This document shows positions 46,584 through 64,000 of a stretch of 64,000 bases of DNA, one piece after another. This DNA is from Lumbricus rubellus (Eukaryota; Annelida; Clitellata; Crassiclitellata; Lumbricidae). The first letter of the stretch is position 1, and each line of letters opens with the position of its first letter. Position numbers and translations under genes: made by a program. Below the pieces are notes generated by a model. That model saw only the letters and a program-made list of their open reading frames with translations. It was not told the DNA's origin and did no database searches. Location: assembly GCA_945859605.1 (NCBI GenBank), contig OX243821.1:21258373-21322372 (forward strand), given 5' to 3'.

Positions 46584-48084
46584 CTTAATCTCTCAACGTA
46601 TAAGAGACTTATCTCTCGACAAGTAAATTCCAAATCGCCAATCCTCAAAAAAATCCTACTTCATTCTACATAGAACATTCAAGACGAACTCTCACAATAA
46701 TTAACTCAACTTTCGCTATTTTTTTTCTTTCGCTATATTTGCCTAACATTCGCTATTAGATTTTTGCCTTGTCTAATAGGCTATTATTATAGTAGGCCTA
46801 CCGTACACAAAGCAGCCGTCCTGTACAATTGCGCTGACCTGCTCTACCTGACGTTGTTACACTCTCACCGCTGTTGCCACCTAGTCGAGACGCTATCGCA
46901 TACGGAGTCTATTCGCAGACGACAGTGCTTGCCTACACTGCAAGGTAATTAGTCACAATGCGCGCGCAAGCTCTACGATACGATAGCGCCCAAGGGACAG
47001 TAATGGCAGAGCAGGAAGGGCACGGCCTTTTCAGTGTGCACCATACCAGTGCCGTCCCAAGCTTGAATAAATGAGGAGGTCGAATCCACGGGAGCAAATT
47101 CGGCCATGGTCTTTGAAATGGAAGTGTCGTTAAATAGCAACAAGTGTTGTTCTGAACAAATTGCGCACCTGCGAAATCATTTTTTGCAGTTAAAAATGGA
47201 TTTAAATGTTCAGTATGACAGTTTCAGAGGTCCGGAGTTGACGTAGGCCTATTATTTGTACTTTGTGTTTACATAGCTAACTAGGCCATATTATCATGCT
47301 TGGTCCTTGCACGCCACCGTAGTCAATTACCTCATCGTTGCTCATGAACATTGCGCTGCCATTCGGCGGCGTTTCATCAGGATTGCAGCATTTCATCTCT
47401 GGAAGGTGGTGTCCCCTCTTCACACTCCGTGAGCTAGCAATGGCCTCACCTAACACCGTGTCTTGAGGCTATACGAAGGTCAGACTGTCCTTTACGCAGA
47501 ATAGGCCTACATCTGCTATTGCTGAATCAGAGCGCCCGCAGATTTTTTACTGGAGGGGAAAAACACAATGGTCGCGGTTAAAGTTTCAAGCAGGGGCTTG
47601 AAAATTGCTAAGCAGGAAATAAGAAGACGGATATTTTTATGGAGGTCTCTATATGTAGGCCAAAATTTATCAGTTTCACTTTTGTGCTTAGTTAGCATCA
47701 CTAGTGCTTTAGCGTGATAAATTTGTTGAAAACCAAAAAGTAAGTAGTTAGAAAATAGGTGTAATTTTCCGGAAGGGGGCAAGTGCCCCCTCTTCCCCCT
47801 ATGTGCGGGCTGATTAATATCGGCCTTCGAAAGCATGCAATTATTTCTCTTGATGGAAAAATCGATCGTCATAAACCTGGCGCAAATTTTCAAGTTGTAC
47901 ATTGGAGCAGCTGTTTCAGTGATTAGAATTACACCTGATGTTGTTAAGACCCTTCAATCCTTCATGCTGCAGATAATCGCACCGAGTGTGGTAATAATTG
48001 GAATAGAATGTTTTAGCTTCTCATTGCATGCATGAATAATATAAGCTTGCCCCTCCTGAAAAATTGACGCATTTTTAACCACTA
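46584..48084. other. Upstream of the SLC17 gene; no gene seen
   Basis: The first few hundred bases would hold the SLC17 promoter if exon 46565-46583 is right. The open frame at 47516-47902 (minus) has no recognisable domain; it includes GGGGGCAAGTGCCCCC, a transposon-like inverted patch. Confidence 0.4.
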
Positions 48085-48260
48085 CCTTCCCTATGGAATG
48101 GACTTCCACCATCAGTATGCTCTGCCTTTCTCTCTGGTAGTCTTTCCTCATCTTTCTCTCGCCTTAAAACCTGCCTTTTCTCTCGAGGTTGCACGCATTG
48201 GGAGCGCTTCTGAAAAGCTTTTGCTGTGATGAGCGCTTTATAAATGGTCATATAGGCTAC
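48085..48260 (+). mobile_element. 3' fragment of the second LINE family
   Basis: TATGGAATGGACTTCC (WNGLP-type codons), TTTCTCTCGCCTTAAAACC, GGTTGCACGCATTGGGAGCG and CGCTTTATAAATGG, matching 15820 and 59285. Confidence 0.7.
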
Positions 48261-48612
48261 AATACAATAAGCTTACAACACAATACAATACAATGCAATA
48301 CATGACATATATACATATACACGCTCGTATGTGACCCCGCAAAGACATTTCAATTGGTAGTTCTCTAAAGGCAACTACATGTATATAGCAGACGCTCACA
48401 ACGACCTATAAAAAGCCGACAAACTGAACCCAGCGTGTCCGCCTGTCATCTTAACAAAGCCGGTGATTTGAAAAGGCCGTGCAGCTTTAAAAATAGTATG
48501 CAGGCAAAATTTTTGTAGAACGCGCAAAACTAGGCCTTCATGTACTAACAGTTACGTGCACACAATGTCATAATGTCTGTGTAGGCTATTGCTTGTTTTG
48601 TTTGTTTGTATG

Positions 48613-48937
48613 CAGGGCTATACTCGGAACTTTTGAGGTGAGAACACGCTACCGCCCGTAAAATTTCCCCCACCCCCAAATTTTTTCGTCAAAATCGCCA
48701 ATTTTTCGTCCGAAAAAGCTGATGACCTTTTTTAGTCATTTGCTCCGAATTTACCCGAATTACACCTAAATATCTGCGTGTGCCTTATTTACTAACGTAT
48801 ACCCGTGTAGGCCTACCCTGGTTTTTACAAGCGTAGGCCTATACCCTGGTTTTCGGGAGGTGAGTATGCGATACCGTTTCCCCCCGGAGGTGAGTATGTA
48901 TGCCGCTTACCCGCGTATACCCTTGAGTACAGCCCTG
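48613..48937. mobile_element. hAT-like MITE
   Basis: Ends CAGGGCTATACTC and GAGTACAGCCCTG are inverted repeats; the flanks do not show an 8-bp duplication. Interior has GCTGATGACCTTTTTTAGTC, the shared hairpin. Confidence 0.72.
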
Positions 48938-49087
48938 CTAATGAGGACCGCAGACTTGAAAATCAGATGCATTGACTCTTCAATAATAATCGTTCTCTCA
49001 CCTGTTATGAGTCGACATTTAATGTGATTGTGATCAACTCGATGTACTGAAGAATACGCTGTAGGTTGAAAGACGACGGGGTGGAAC

Positions 49088-49090
<3 letters not shown>

Positions 49091-49152
<62 letters not shown>

Positions 49153-49178
49153 GCGCGCGCGCGCGCACACACACACAC
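49091..49178. repeat. (CA)n(CG)n(CA)n tract
   Basis: About 90 bp of uninterrupted alternating pyrimidine-purine with a central (CG)n of about 14 units, a strong Z-DNA-forming composition. Confidence 0.97.
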
Positions 49179-49259
49179 CAGGTCCTTCATTACGTATGAG
49201 GACATGACATTTTTCATACTAATTGAAAGCCATTTTAACGGGCAGGCTTAATTAAACAC

Positions 49260-50832
49260 GTAATGACCTCGTAATTGATCTCCAACGCAGGGACCTTGCT
49301 GTATACTTGCTGCCGTGTTGATCCCGGATGGAACGGACTCCGCTTCGAAAGAGCTGCGCATTAAAAATCTTCTGCAGAGTGAATTATTTTTAAGTGTTTT
49401 TCACGACAGAACTATTGTGCAGGTGCAAAAATGGTGAGAATTGCCGTTGGGGTTGAGGGGTTCAGCGGTTCAACCTAATCTTTCTTTGGGTAGTGTTTAA
49501 TATAGACGTCTCTGGGGGAAGTCCCCCCCTCCATGCAGGAATGATTTTTATCCCCAGAAATTCTTGAGAGGTGTTATTCACATGTACTGTACGTGTATAC
49601 ATCCAAAAAACGGCGGTTTTTCCACCCCCTTCTCCGAAATACCCCCTCCGAAATCTTAAATTTCCCCCGAGGTATTAGATAAACACTGTTCTTCGGGACT
49701 CGTAGTAGAGTCTTTTTCACACCCGAAAACCACGTGGGTCATAGTGTGATCCCGCAGAAATTTCTCACAAGTTGCAGCCATCTGAGCCAAGCAAGGCACA
49801 AGCTGAAGGTACTTTAGCTGCCACCTAGGGAATGAGGAAAGGGCTAAAACACAGAGGTTCGAACTCGTACCGTAAGCCAGTGATATTTTCGTTAACGCTA
49901 AGTGAAAATAGTACTGAATAATATATTGATTCCCGTTAAGTATAACTGTAACTGTAACTGAAATTATTTTAAGAACGAAAGCACTTCAAGCCAGAGTGTT
50001 CTCCGTTATACTAATCTCCTTCCATAACTCAGATATTTTCTGGCGGCGCAATGTCTGCCGAAAAGTCATAGCACCATTTTAATGCATTTTAAAGTCAAGC
50101 AAATTGGTCGGTGTTTGGGAAGTGAGATGATATTTAGAGCGCCGCCTGAAAATCTCGAGTAGTATTGCTGGATACCTGGTAGGAGACTCTTCTTGAGGAG
50201 CAGCTAAGATATTTTCTGGCCGCGTGAAGTCGGTCGAAATTGTCACCGAGTATGCAACTATTCGGCATGATTCCAATGCATTTAAGAGTCCAGCAAACTG
50301 TTCTAGTCGTAGTACGTTAACCGCGTCATAAAAGGAACAAATTCTAGCACCCCTGTTTGTAGGGTCAGTCCCAAGTTGCCAACAGTTACTATCGATCTCT
50401 TTGTTAATGAATCAATCGACATATTGGTTGATTGGTTTATTAAACAAACACAATAAAATAATTTTAAAACCAGAATACTGGGCTACATGACCGGCTAGCC
50501 TATTGGACCTACATGTATGACAATGATAGTCTACTTCCATTTTGGGTCATAAATAGCCTATTGTTGAGTTTCCCATCAGAATAGCGGAAAAGGTAACCAC
50601 GGTAACAATGCGGATAACAGTGATGATAAGCTTCCCATAAAACAATGATGGTTACCTTGCATAGGCCTACGTAATACGACTTTTTTATATAGCGCATGTA
50701 TAAAGTACCTAAATATGCAATACTGCAGGGCCTACATCAGATTATTAGTAAGTAGGAATATTATATATAGCCTACACGCAGGCCAAGAAACGGTACAATG
50801 CGCCAATCCAATGTTTCTATTTCGCATACACT
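49260..50832. other. Intergenic sequence without a recognised gene
   Basis: No conserved protein. Two similar ~75-bp segments near 50030-50110 and 50205-50290 (ATATTTTCTGGC.GCG, ATGCATTTTAA/ATGCATTTAAG, TCNAGCAAA) form a degenerate repeat. Confidence 0.45.
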
Positions 50833-51077
50833 CAGTGGCGTAGACAAGGAATTTAGGGGTTAGCCCCCCCCCATTGGCTTAGGGAAAGTTTTTAAAAAGG
50901 TTATTTATCCACTTAAATAAGAAATAACCAAAACAATTGTCTGTATTTTGATTTTTGCACTTTACTCCCTTTGTTACTTTATTCCCTTTTTATTTACTGT
51001 AATACTGCTGTGCTGGTGTCAGGAAGGGCATCCGGCCATGCCATAACCCCCCTCATAAATTCCTGGCTACGCCACTG
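50833..51077. mobile_element. hAT-type MITE with 8-bp target duplication
   Basis: Termini CAGTGGCGTAGACAAGGAAT and (reverse) ATTCCTGGCTACGCCACTG; the octamer CATACACT is exact at 50825-50832 and 51078-51085. It lies 69 bp downstream of the HSBP1 stop codon. Confidence 0.95.
50978..50994 (-). terminator. Candidate HSBP1 poly(A) signals
   Basis: Two AATAAA hexamers on the minus strand (50978-50983 and 50989-50994), about 155-165 nt past the HSBP1 stop. Both are inside the MITE, so the element may have supplied the 3' end. I saw no AATAAA between stop and MITE. Confidence 0.4.
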
Positions 51078-51146
51078 CATACACTCTACAGAAATTGATG
51101 CAATCAGTAAATTACATTAACTAATTAGGTTAATTAATTAGATTAA

Positions 51147-52806
51147 TTAGTCCGGAGATTGGTCGTCGATGCCAGCGTGGGTCATGAGGTCAGCGATGTT
51201 TCTTTCAAGGTCGTCCACCTTTCGACCCATTTCGTCAAGTACAAAACGAAAAGCTAAGGAAGATAAATGACGTCATTCTCCAACAGATTAGAGACGAGCA
51301 TAATATCAATTTTAAACTGACAAAAAAGTGATCAAGTCATACATTTTATACGAGTCCGTTCGTTCAACGACTGAATGCATCCCTTAACATTTTTGTTTGT
51401 TTGTATGTGCACTTGTTATAGCGCCCCATCAAGCTCTCTAATCAGAGGCGCTCCCGATGCAGAGCGGACACTGCATCGGAGTTTCACGCCGAAGCGCCGA
51501 GCAATTGTGAGTGAAGGACTTGCCCAAGGTCCTTACGCGGGGAGGTGGATTCGAGCCTCGGACCTTCCGGCTCCAATTGAGGCAACGACGCCACCACTAG
51601 ACCACCGCGCCCCATTCATCCATCTATGATGATCCATCAATACATCCGTTATCCATCCATCCATTCATCCATACATCCATCCCATACATCTATCAAAGGA
51701 TATTTCTCGAGAGAACTTGGTCGGAAGTCGTCTGGAACTTATCTTGCATCTGCTGAAGTAGATTCTGAATCTATAGGAGATGAAAAACATTTTCGACAGA
51801 ATAAATAAGTAAGTAAGTATTTTCTTCGTCACTGCAAGTCAGGACTTAAAGTGTGCATGGCTGACAGCCACTTGTTAGGCGGCAATTACGAGGACGAGGA
51901 AGAGAAAGACGAGAAAGAGGAAGACAAGCAAGAAAAAGACGAGGATGAAAAGAACGAGATACGAGGAGGGAGGTGGAGAAAGCGAAGACGAAGAACGCAA
52001 AGCAGACCACGACGATGACGATAGGAGGGGTTTGAGGGAGGGCTGGGGTGGAGAGTGAGAGTGGAGGAGAGGGGTTGTGGACCGTGGTGGGGTTGTGGCC
52101 GGAGCGGGTCGAATCCTAAATTTCCCGGGAAACGCCGGGTACCCCAGCTAGTTGTGAATATTATGTGCTGATGATTGGACAAAGAAGGTACGCAAAACTA
52201 CAGAACAATTATTAGGTTCAGTCATAAAATGCTCCAAGAGTGCGAATGTGGGGGGTGCGTGAACACCCCCCCCCACCCCCGTAACCTCAGTACATGCTCC
52301 GTACGACGGTGTGATAACAATGCTGAATGCTCAGATGTTTGGTCTGTAATTTGACTCTCGTGACTATGATATCTATGATGTCTGCAGACAGCATGCAGTT
52401 GACAGGTAAACAACAAAATGCACTATAGGTGCAGGACAAACAGTCTGGCAAGTCTGTGACCCCGTATATAAATATATGTATATACAAATACAAGGGCGGA
52501 TACAGAAACTTTGGACGGGGGGCCAAAAATTCTTGGTCTTGGGTCCGGGAAAAATTGTAGGCCTTGGTTGGAAATTTTTTCTTTCGTACCCGCCGAAAAA
52601 GTTGATGACGTTTTTTTTTAGTCATCCGGCCAAATTTTTGGGGAAATTATACCATTTCAGCAGCCACTGAAACAAAATGGGGGGGGCCACGATACATGGG
52701 CATTTCTAAATGGGGGGCCATGGCCGGATTGCCCCCCCCCTTGGATCCGCCCTTGTACAAATATATATACAAATATATATAAATATATTAAATATATATA
52801 TAGGCC

Positions 52807-52838
<32 letters not shown>

Positions 52839-52944
52839 GGCCTATACATGGATGGAGAGAGAGGCAGAACAAATAGTCTGGCAAGTATGTGACCCCCGTA
52901 TATAGGCCTATTATATTATAGCCTATATACTGCAGTCAGGAGTA

Positions 52945-53042
<98 letters not shown>

Positions 53043-53152
53043 CCTACATGTATATACTGCAGTCAGGAGTATATATATATATATATACATATATGCATTT
53101 ATGTGTGAAATATTATAAAAGTGCAGGACAGTCTCGCACGTACCGTAATACC

Positions 53153-53198
<46 letters not shown>

Positions 53199-54189
53199 CG
53201 CGGTGGTGTAGTAGGTATGTTCCTCACCTTGCAGCTGGAGGGTTTCAGGTTCGAATCCACCTCAAGCCATCGCGTACCTTAAGCAAGTCCTTCACTCGCA
53301 ATTGCTGGGACGCTTCGGCGTGAAACTCCGATTCAGTGTCCGCGCTGTAGTCGGGAGAGCCTCTGAGTAGATTTTGAAGGGGCGCTTTAACAAGTGCACA
53401 TAGGCTATGCCTACTTAATTATTTCCCGTCTTGGCGGGAAATTGCTAGTCACTCTACTCTGGCCTCCCATCCAATCGAATAATGTGCTTAAACAGAGTCT
53501 TACGCTCTGCAGCACGTTTAATTGGAAAAACCTCTTAATTTGACCATGTGTCCAGCTATAGGCTATGCTGGAGACATTACACTGGCTTCCTACTCGGCAG
53601 CGCATTAAAGTTAGGGTCGCTGCTCTGGTTAGGCAATGTCAGCTTAGAATTGCCCTCTGACTACTTGCGAGAGCTTTGTTGCTCCACGAGTACCCAAGGC
53701 CACCCCTCCGTTGTGCACAGAAAGGATTGCTCTTGGTCCCATTCGCATGAACCGCAACAGTGCAGAATATAGCCTTTTCTGTGATCGGTCCAGTTGTCTG
53801 GAATTGGCTCCCACAGGAGTTACGTGTACTTTCCGGGGTTATTACTGAAACATTTTTTTATATTAAACTCACAACTGTCCTTTTTCGCCGTGCTATAGTC
53901 GGGAGCACTTCTGAGTAGTCCTCTTGAAGAAGTGCTATATAAATTCTTGAATGAATGAATGAATTATTGCCTGATTGTCTATCGGTTATCGATCTAGGTG
54001 ATCGGTGATCGATATCAAAGAACTCTTATCGATCCACTATAATAGGTCCTATTAGGCCTCCTAATAATTGTGTAGGCCTACACATGATCGTTAGGCTATA
54101 CTCACGTGCTGTGCCAGATCGTTTGCGTTCTGCTTTTCTTCGTAGTCCTGCGAAATAGTATACGACGTCGTCTTCCTTACTTCAGACAT
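51147..54189 (-). CDS. HSBP1: Heat shock factor-binding protein 1
   Basis: Exons 54106-54189, 51704-51770 and 51147-51238 on the minus strand; 243 nt, 80 residues (human 76). HSBP1 is a small nuclear coiled-coil trimer that binds HSF1 and dampens the heat shock response. Seen: a variable N-terminus ([10 protein letters not shown]), then [15 protein letters not shown], then [18 protein letters not shown], the conserved heptad core, ending DQSPD. The first intron is GT-AG. The second starts ATATCCTTT and ends GTAC, with TTCCTTAGC 14-16 nt before the end: a U12 AT-AC intron. Only this splice gives an unbroken alignment with the family (SDQVLSR-I-DEMGRK); a GT-AG choice would break frame or delete conserved residues. 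The middle exon is short (67 bp). Divergent from PSMD6. Confidence 0.9.
51398..51613 (-). mobile_element. tRNA-derived SINE, reverse strand
   Basis: GTGCACTTGTTATAGCGCCC tail, GAGCGGACACTGCATCGGAG, GTGAGTGAAGGACTTG and a head GGAGGTGGATTCGAGCC..ACCACCGCGCC. Inside the U12 intron of HSBP1. Confidence 0.85.
51885..52156 (-). mobile_element. Repeat of the ACTAGCTGGGGTACCCGG family
   Basis: Reverse-strand copy: starts at about 52152 with AACTAGCTGGGGTACCCGGC and continues into GGGAAATTTAGGATTCGACC, then a purine/pyrimidine-biased stretch. Sister at 11964. Confidence 0.55.
52491..52755. mobile_element. hAT-type MITE with 8-bp target duplication
   Basis: Termini CAAGGGCGGATACAG and (reverse) TTGGATCCGCCCTTG; octamer TACAAATA exact at 52483-52490 and 52756-52763. 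Interior has GTTGATGACGTTTTTTTTAG then TCATCCGGCC, the shared hairpin. Confidence 0.94.
52764..53194. repeat. (TA)n tracts
   Basis: Several TA dinucleotide runs (52813-52838, 52940-53036, 53070-53095, 53154-53194), separated by copies of ATAGCCTACATGTATATACT and CTGCAGTCAGGAGTATATAT. Confidence 0.96.
53195..53402 (+). mobile_element. tRNA-derived SINE, full length
   Basis: GCGGCGCGGTGGTGTAGTAG (A-box region), CAGGTTCGAATCC (B box), CAAGTCCTTCACTCGCAATT body and GGGAGAGCCTCTGAGTAG tail. Inserted at the end of a TA tract in HSBP1 intron 1. Confidence 0.9.
53445..53965 (+). mobile_element. 3' part of CR1/L2-like LINE
   Basis: Codons for [39 protein letters not shown] and the C-terminus in shifting frames, then tail AGCACTTCTGAGTAG..AGAAGTGCT and GAATGAATGAAT. 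Decayed by stops and frameshifts. Confidence 0.78.
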
Positions 54190-54971
54190 TTTCTTCTATA
54201 TTTTATCCTTCAACGTTGCTCGAAATCAAACGAAGAAAATTGCTCTTCTGTATTAGCCTAGGCCTATTCCAACACGAGCAACAAAACGAATATGGCGTTT
54301 GTTTGGATTCCGTAGGCCGCCGCCGTTGTATAATAAGCCTACAAGCCTCGTTGCTATAGGTCAATCGACTAAAGGACCAGAATGGCGTTGTTAGCGATCG
54401 CCAGCGTACTGAGCCAGAGCACTTAGTCTAGTGTGACGCATGCACGTCATGTCCACACTTGTTCAATATGTACATAATAACATTGGAGGAGATTCCGAGG
54501 AGTTTGTAAAGGCGCTGTAGAAATTCTGCAGCATGTAGAATCTGACTATAGCTCAATCTAACTCAGGACGCGTCTGTTAGATCTGATTTCAGTGCTCAGA
54601 GACGTGGTTTAAGGTTTACCCCCCAATTTTTCTTCTTTTTCTTTTGCATTCTGTAGGTTATTGGTGATACTTGTTCACCAAAGTGCTGTTCTGGAGCTGG
54701 TTTTATTAAAGAATATATTATTTATTTACTCACTCACTCGCTCGCTCACTCACTCACTCACACCCACTCACTCACTCACTCACTCACTCACTCACTCACT
54801 CACTCACTCACTCACTCACTCACTCACTCACATACTTACTTGCTTACTTGCTTGCTTACTTTTTACTTATCTGCTGCACTCACTTACTTACTTTAATTAA
54901 AGACAACCAAATAAGAATATCACCGGCTTCCGTCTGAATTCTGAATTTGAGATTAGCAAAAAAAATACGAA
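54190..54971. promoter_or_regulatory. Presumed bidirectional promoter, HSBP1 / PSMD6
   Basis: 782 bp between two start codons facing away from each other. Contains GC-richer patches at 54290-54440 and an (ACTC)n tract at 54728-54838. I found no clear TATA box and no well-formed heat-shock element by eye. The two transcription starts are not visible. Confidence 0.55.
54728..54838. repeat. (ACTC)n microsatellite
   Basis: About 25 ACTC units ending 134 bp before the PSMD6 start codon; likely in the promoter or 5' UTR. Confidence 0.96.
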
Positions 54972-62320
<7,349 letters not shown>

Positions 62321-62486
62321 GAAACCCCGAATTAGGAACGGACAAAGCGGCCACGGCGGGCGGCTACTCCTCTTCTTCTTCAGACTCTGTGAAGTTTTTC
62401 GTGGAAGAACGTTGCAAGACGACGATGGTTTAGTTGATGTTCGAACGGTCGTTGAACAATTTTGGAAAGTACACGAGCGAATTTTG

Positions 62487-62650
62487 ATTGATTGATCGAT
62501 TGAATGATTGATCGATCGATTGATTGATTGATCGATTGAATGATTGATCGATTGAATGATTGATCGATTGATTGGTTGATTGATTGATCGATTGGTTGAT
62601 TGAAGGATTGATTGATCGATTGATTGATCGATTGATTGATCGATTGATTG
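62487..62650. repeat. (GATT/GATC)n array in the PSMD6 3' UTR
   Basis: TGATTGATCGATTGAATGAT-type units between the stop (62320) and the poly(A) signal (62754), so the mature mRNA should carry it. Confidence 0.9.
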
Positions 62651-62753
62651 AAGTGTCGTTTGTTCGGAGTCTGTTGTGTTTTGTTGTTCACGTTGAACGT
62701 TGGTTGAACGTTATGCGGAAGGCGCTTCCAAGGAGGCGTGTTTGATTCTGTGT

Positions 62754-62759
62754 ATTAAA
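62754..62759 (+). terminator. PSMD6 poly(A) signal candidate
   Basis: ATTAAA in GTGTATTAAAGTACG, 434 nt after the stop codon; I saw no AATAAA in the preceding 3' UTR. ATTAAA is the commonest variant hexamer. Confidence 0.6.
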
Positions 62760-62819
62760 GTACGATAGCGTATTGACGAATCGAGCTTGTGTTTTTACTG
62801 TTTGTATGTGCACTTGTTA

Positions 62820-63070
62820 TAGTTTCTTAGCTAACTTTTAATGACTTGTGTCCTGACTCAAAAACTCCCAATGATATTAAAGTTGATGTAATGCAATGTA
62901 GATCTTATTCTTAGGTAATTTCTTTGTACCCATAGTGAGAAAGACAGTGAGACCAGCTTAAACACAGAAGTTATACCAAAATCAAGTCTGAGCTAAAACT
63001 ACCCCGTTGATTCCAGTGTCAAAATCCGGAAAGGTGGTGCTCTAACGATAATCTGTGAATGCATGTGCAC
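62820..63070. other. Downstream of PSMD6; nothing recognised
   Basis: Plain sequence apart from a SINE-like phrase TATGTGCACTTGTTATAG at 62803-62821. Confidence 0.4.
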
Positions 63071-63073
63071 TTG

Positions 63074-63555
63074 GGGGCCGTCCATAAAGTACGTCACGCT
63101 CCAGGGGGAGGGGGTGTAAGAAAGTGTGAATTTGTGACAGGGGGAGGGGGTCAGGCCATGTGTGACGTCACACATTTATTTTTTAATGATATGCGTTATA
63201 TAATTGTCTAGTCTAATTTTTGCATTTTTTTTTCAAATTCAATCTACATTGAGTTACTGCTTCAATGAATAACTGTGACAACTGTTGACAATTAACTATT
63301 CTACTAATAAAGTCATTTTAATAATGTGATAGTTCTTTTAAGTGGAAACTTTACAGTTTAATAGTGAATTGTGTTTTAGATTAAATTTGAATAAGGTGTT
63401 AATTACCAAAAAATTTGAAAGTGTGACGTACTTTAGGGGGGGGGGGGTCCGAGAAAGTGTGACGTACTTTAAGGGGCGTCTGAGAAAGCGTGACAGTTTG
63501 TGATGGGGGGTCAAAAATGGTCAAAAATAGCGTGATGTACTTTATGGACAGCCCC
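63074..63555. mobile_element. MITE with 24-bp terminal repeats and TTG flanks
   Basis: Left end GGGGCCGTCCATAAAGTACG then TCAC, right end the complement (one or two mismatches). TTG is repeated at 63071-63073 and 63556-63558. A 3-bp target duplication suggests a PIF/Harbinger-like origin, but the trinucleotide is not the usual TWA. Subterminal GTGTGACG..ACTTTA motifs recur inside. Confidence 0.75.
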
Positions 63556-63561
63556 TTGCTA

Positions 63562-63712
63562 GAACGCCTTTTCAAGATTCATCTACTCAGAAGCGCTCTC
63601 GACTACAGCGTGGACACTGAATCGGATTTTCACGCCTAAGCGCATGAGCAATATTATTGCGAGTTAAGGTCAAGGTCCCTATGAGACGGCTTGAGGTGGA
63701 TTTATATCCTAT
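63562..63712 (-). mobile_element. SINE, reverse strand, head missing
   Basis: AGAACGCCTTTTCAAG tail, TACTCAGAAGCGCTCTCGAC, GCGTGGACACTGAATCGG and GACGGCTTGAGGTGGATT. Directly follows the MITE. Confidence 0.7.
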
Positions 63713-64000
63713 AATTATATAAAACGGTGAAAGACTGGGCTTTAATGCATGCAGGCAGCAGGTTTATAAATTGTACTATATTTTCTGGAATAGTGTCTTA
63801 CGTGTGGGATATATTTGTATTTAATGATACCTTTTAAGTTTTTCCAAGACAGCAAAATGATTTGTTGGAGCCCAGTAGGGCGTAAAATAAAAGCGCTACA
63901 TGAATTTGCTATGAGAAATGTTTGGCCAATCCGCATATCTATGCTTGTTTTCACTTCCGGTCTACTACATGGAGATTAAATTATGAAAGCCATCGCTGTC

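Noticed and set aside
47516..47902. 128-codon open frame on the minus strand
   Set aside because: No family resemblance and no splice or promoter evidence; it includes a GGGGGCAAGTGCCCCC inverted patch typical of transposon sequence.
53195..53270. tRNA gene
   Set aside because: A- and B-box-like sequences are there, but no cloverleaf can be drawn and the same head heads many SINE copies.
54190..54971. Heat-shock elements in the HSBP1/PSMD6 promoter
   Set aside because: GAATTCTGAATTT at about 54937 looks similar, but the spacing between TTC and GAA units is wrong for an nGAAnnTTCn array.

Overview
This is animal nuclear DNA: split genes with GT-AG introns, large introns, dense microsatellites and many retro- and DNA-transposon remnants. 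Proteins read as ordinary metazoan genes. The repeat style (a very common TAGGCCTA octamer, a tRNA-headed SINE sharing its tail with a CR1/L2-like LINE, a giant foldback element) suggests a marine invertebrate deuterostome such as an echinoderm, but that is only a guess.

Four genes can be rebuilt by joining exons whose reading phase closes at every junction. (1) An ankyrin-repeat gene, minus strand, 13131 to 198 and running off the left edge (8 exons seen). (2) A sialin-like SLC17 anion transporter, minus strand, 46583 to 20498 (12 exons, 549 residues; the two 5' exons are less certain). (3) HSBP1, the heat-shock-factor binding protein, minus strand, 54189 to 51147 (3 exons, 80 residues), whose second intron looks like a minor-class (U12) AT-AC intron. 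(4) PSMD6/Rpn7, a 26S proteasome lid subunit, plus strand, 54972 to 62320 (8 exons, 389 residues), with one GC-AG intron. HSBP1 and PSMD6 are head to head with 782 bp between their start codons, so they probably share a promoter; both serve protein quality control.

Layout: 1-13.1 kb ankyrin gene with introns full of satellite, LINE, mariner and MITE copies; 13.1-20.5 kb intergenic repeats; 20.5-46.6 kb SLC17 gene; 46.6-51.1 kb gene-poor; 51.1-62.8 kb HSBP1/PSMD6 pair; 62.8-64 kb repeats. The largest structure is at 34832-45575, inside the putative first intron of the SLC17 gene: an almost perfect palindrome with 4.07-kb arms, about 8.1 kb in its original form, built from tandem repeats and carrying an extra 2.78-kb inverted piece of its own arm.

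Two patterns run through the window. First, short copies of exon edges, including the splice site, recur inside the adjoining introns at many junctions; the extreme case is PSMD6 exon 2, whose last 52 nt plus donor are present in four tandem in-frame copies. Second, at least ten short hAT-type MITEs with 8-bp target duplications have unlike terminal repeats, yet several share an internal GATGAC/GTCATC hairpin. I saw no rRNA, true tRNA genes, CRISPR arrays or viral genes.
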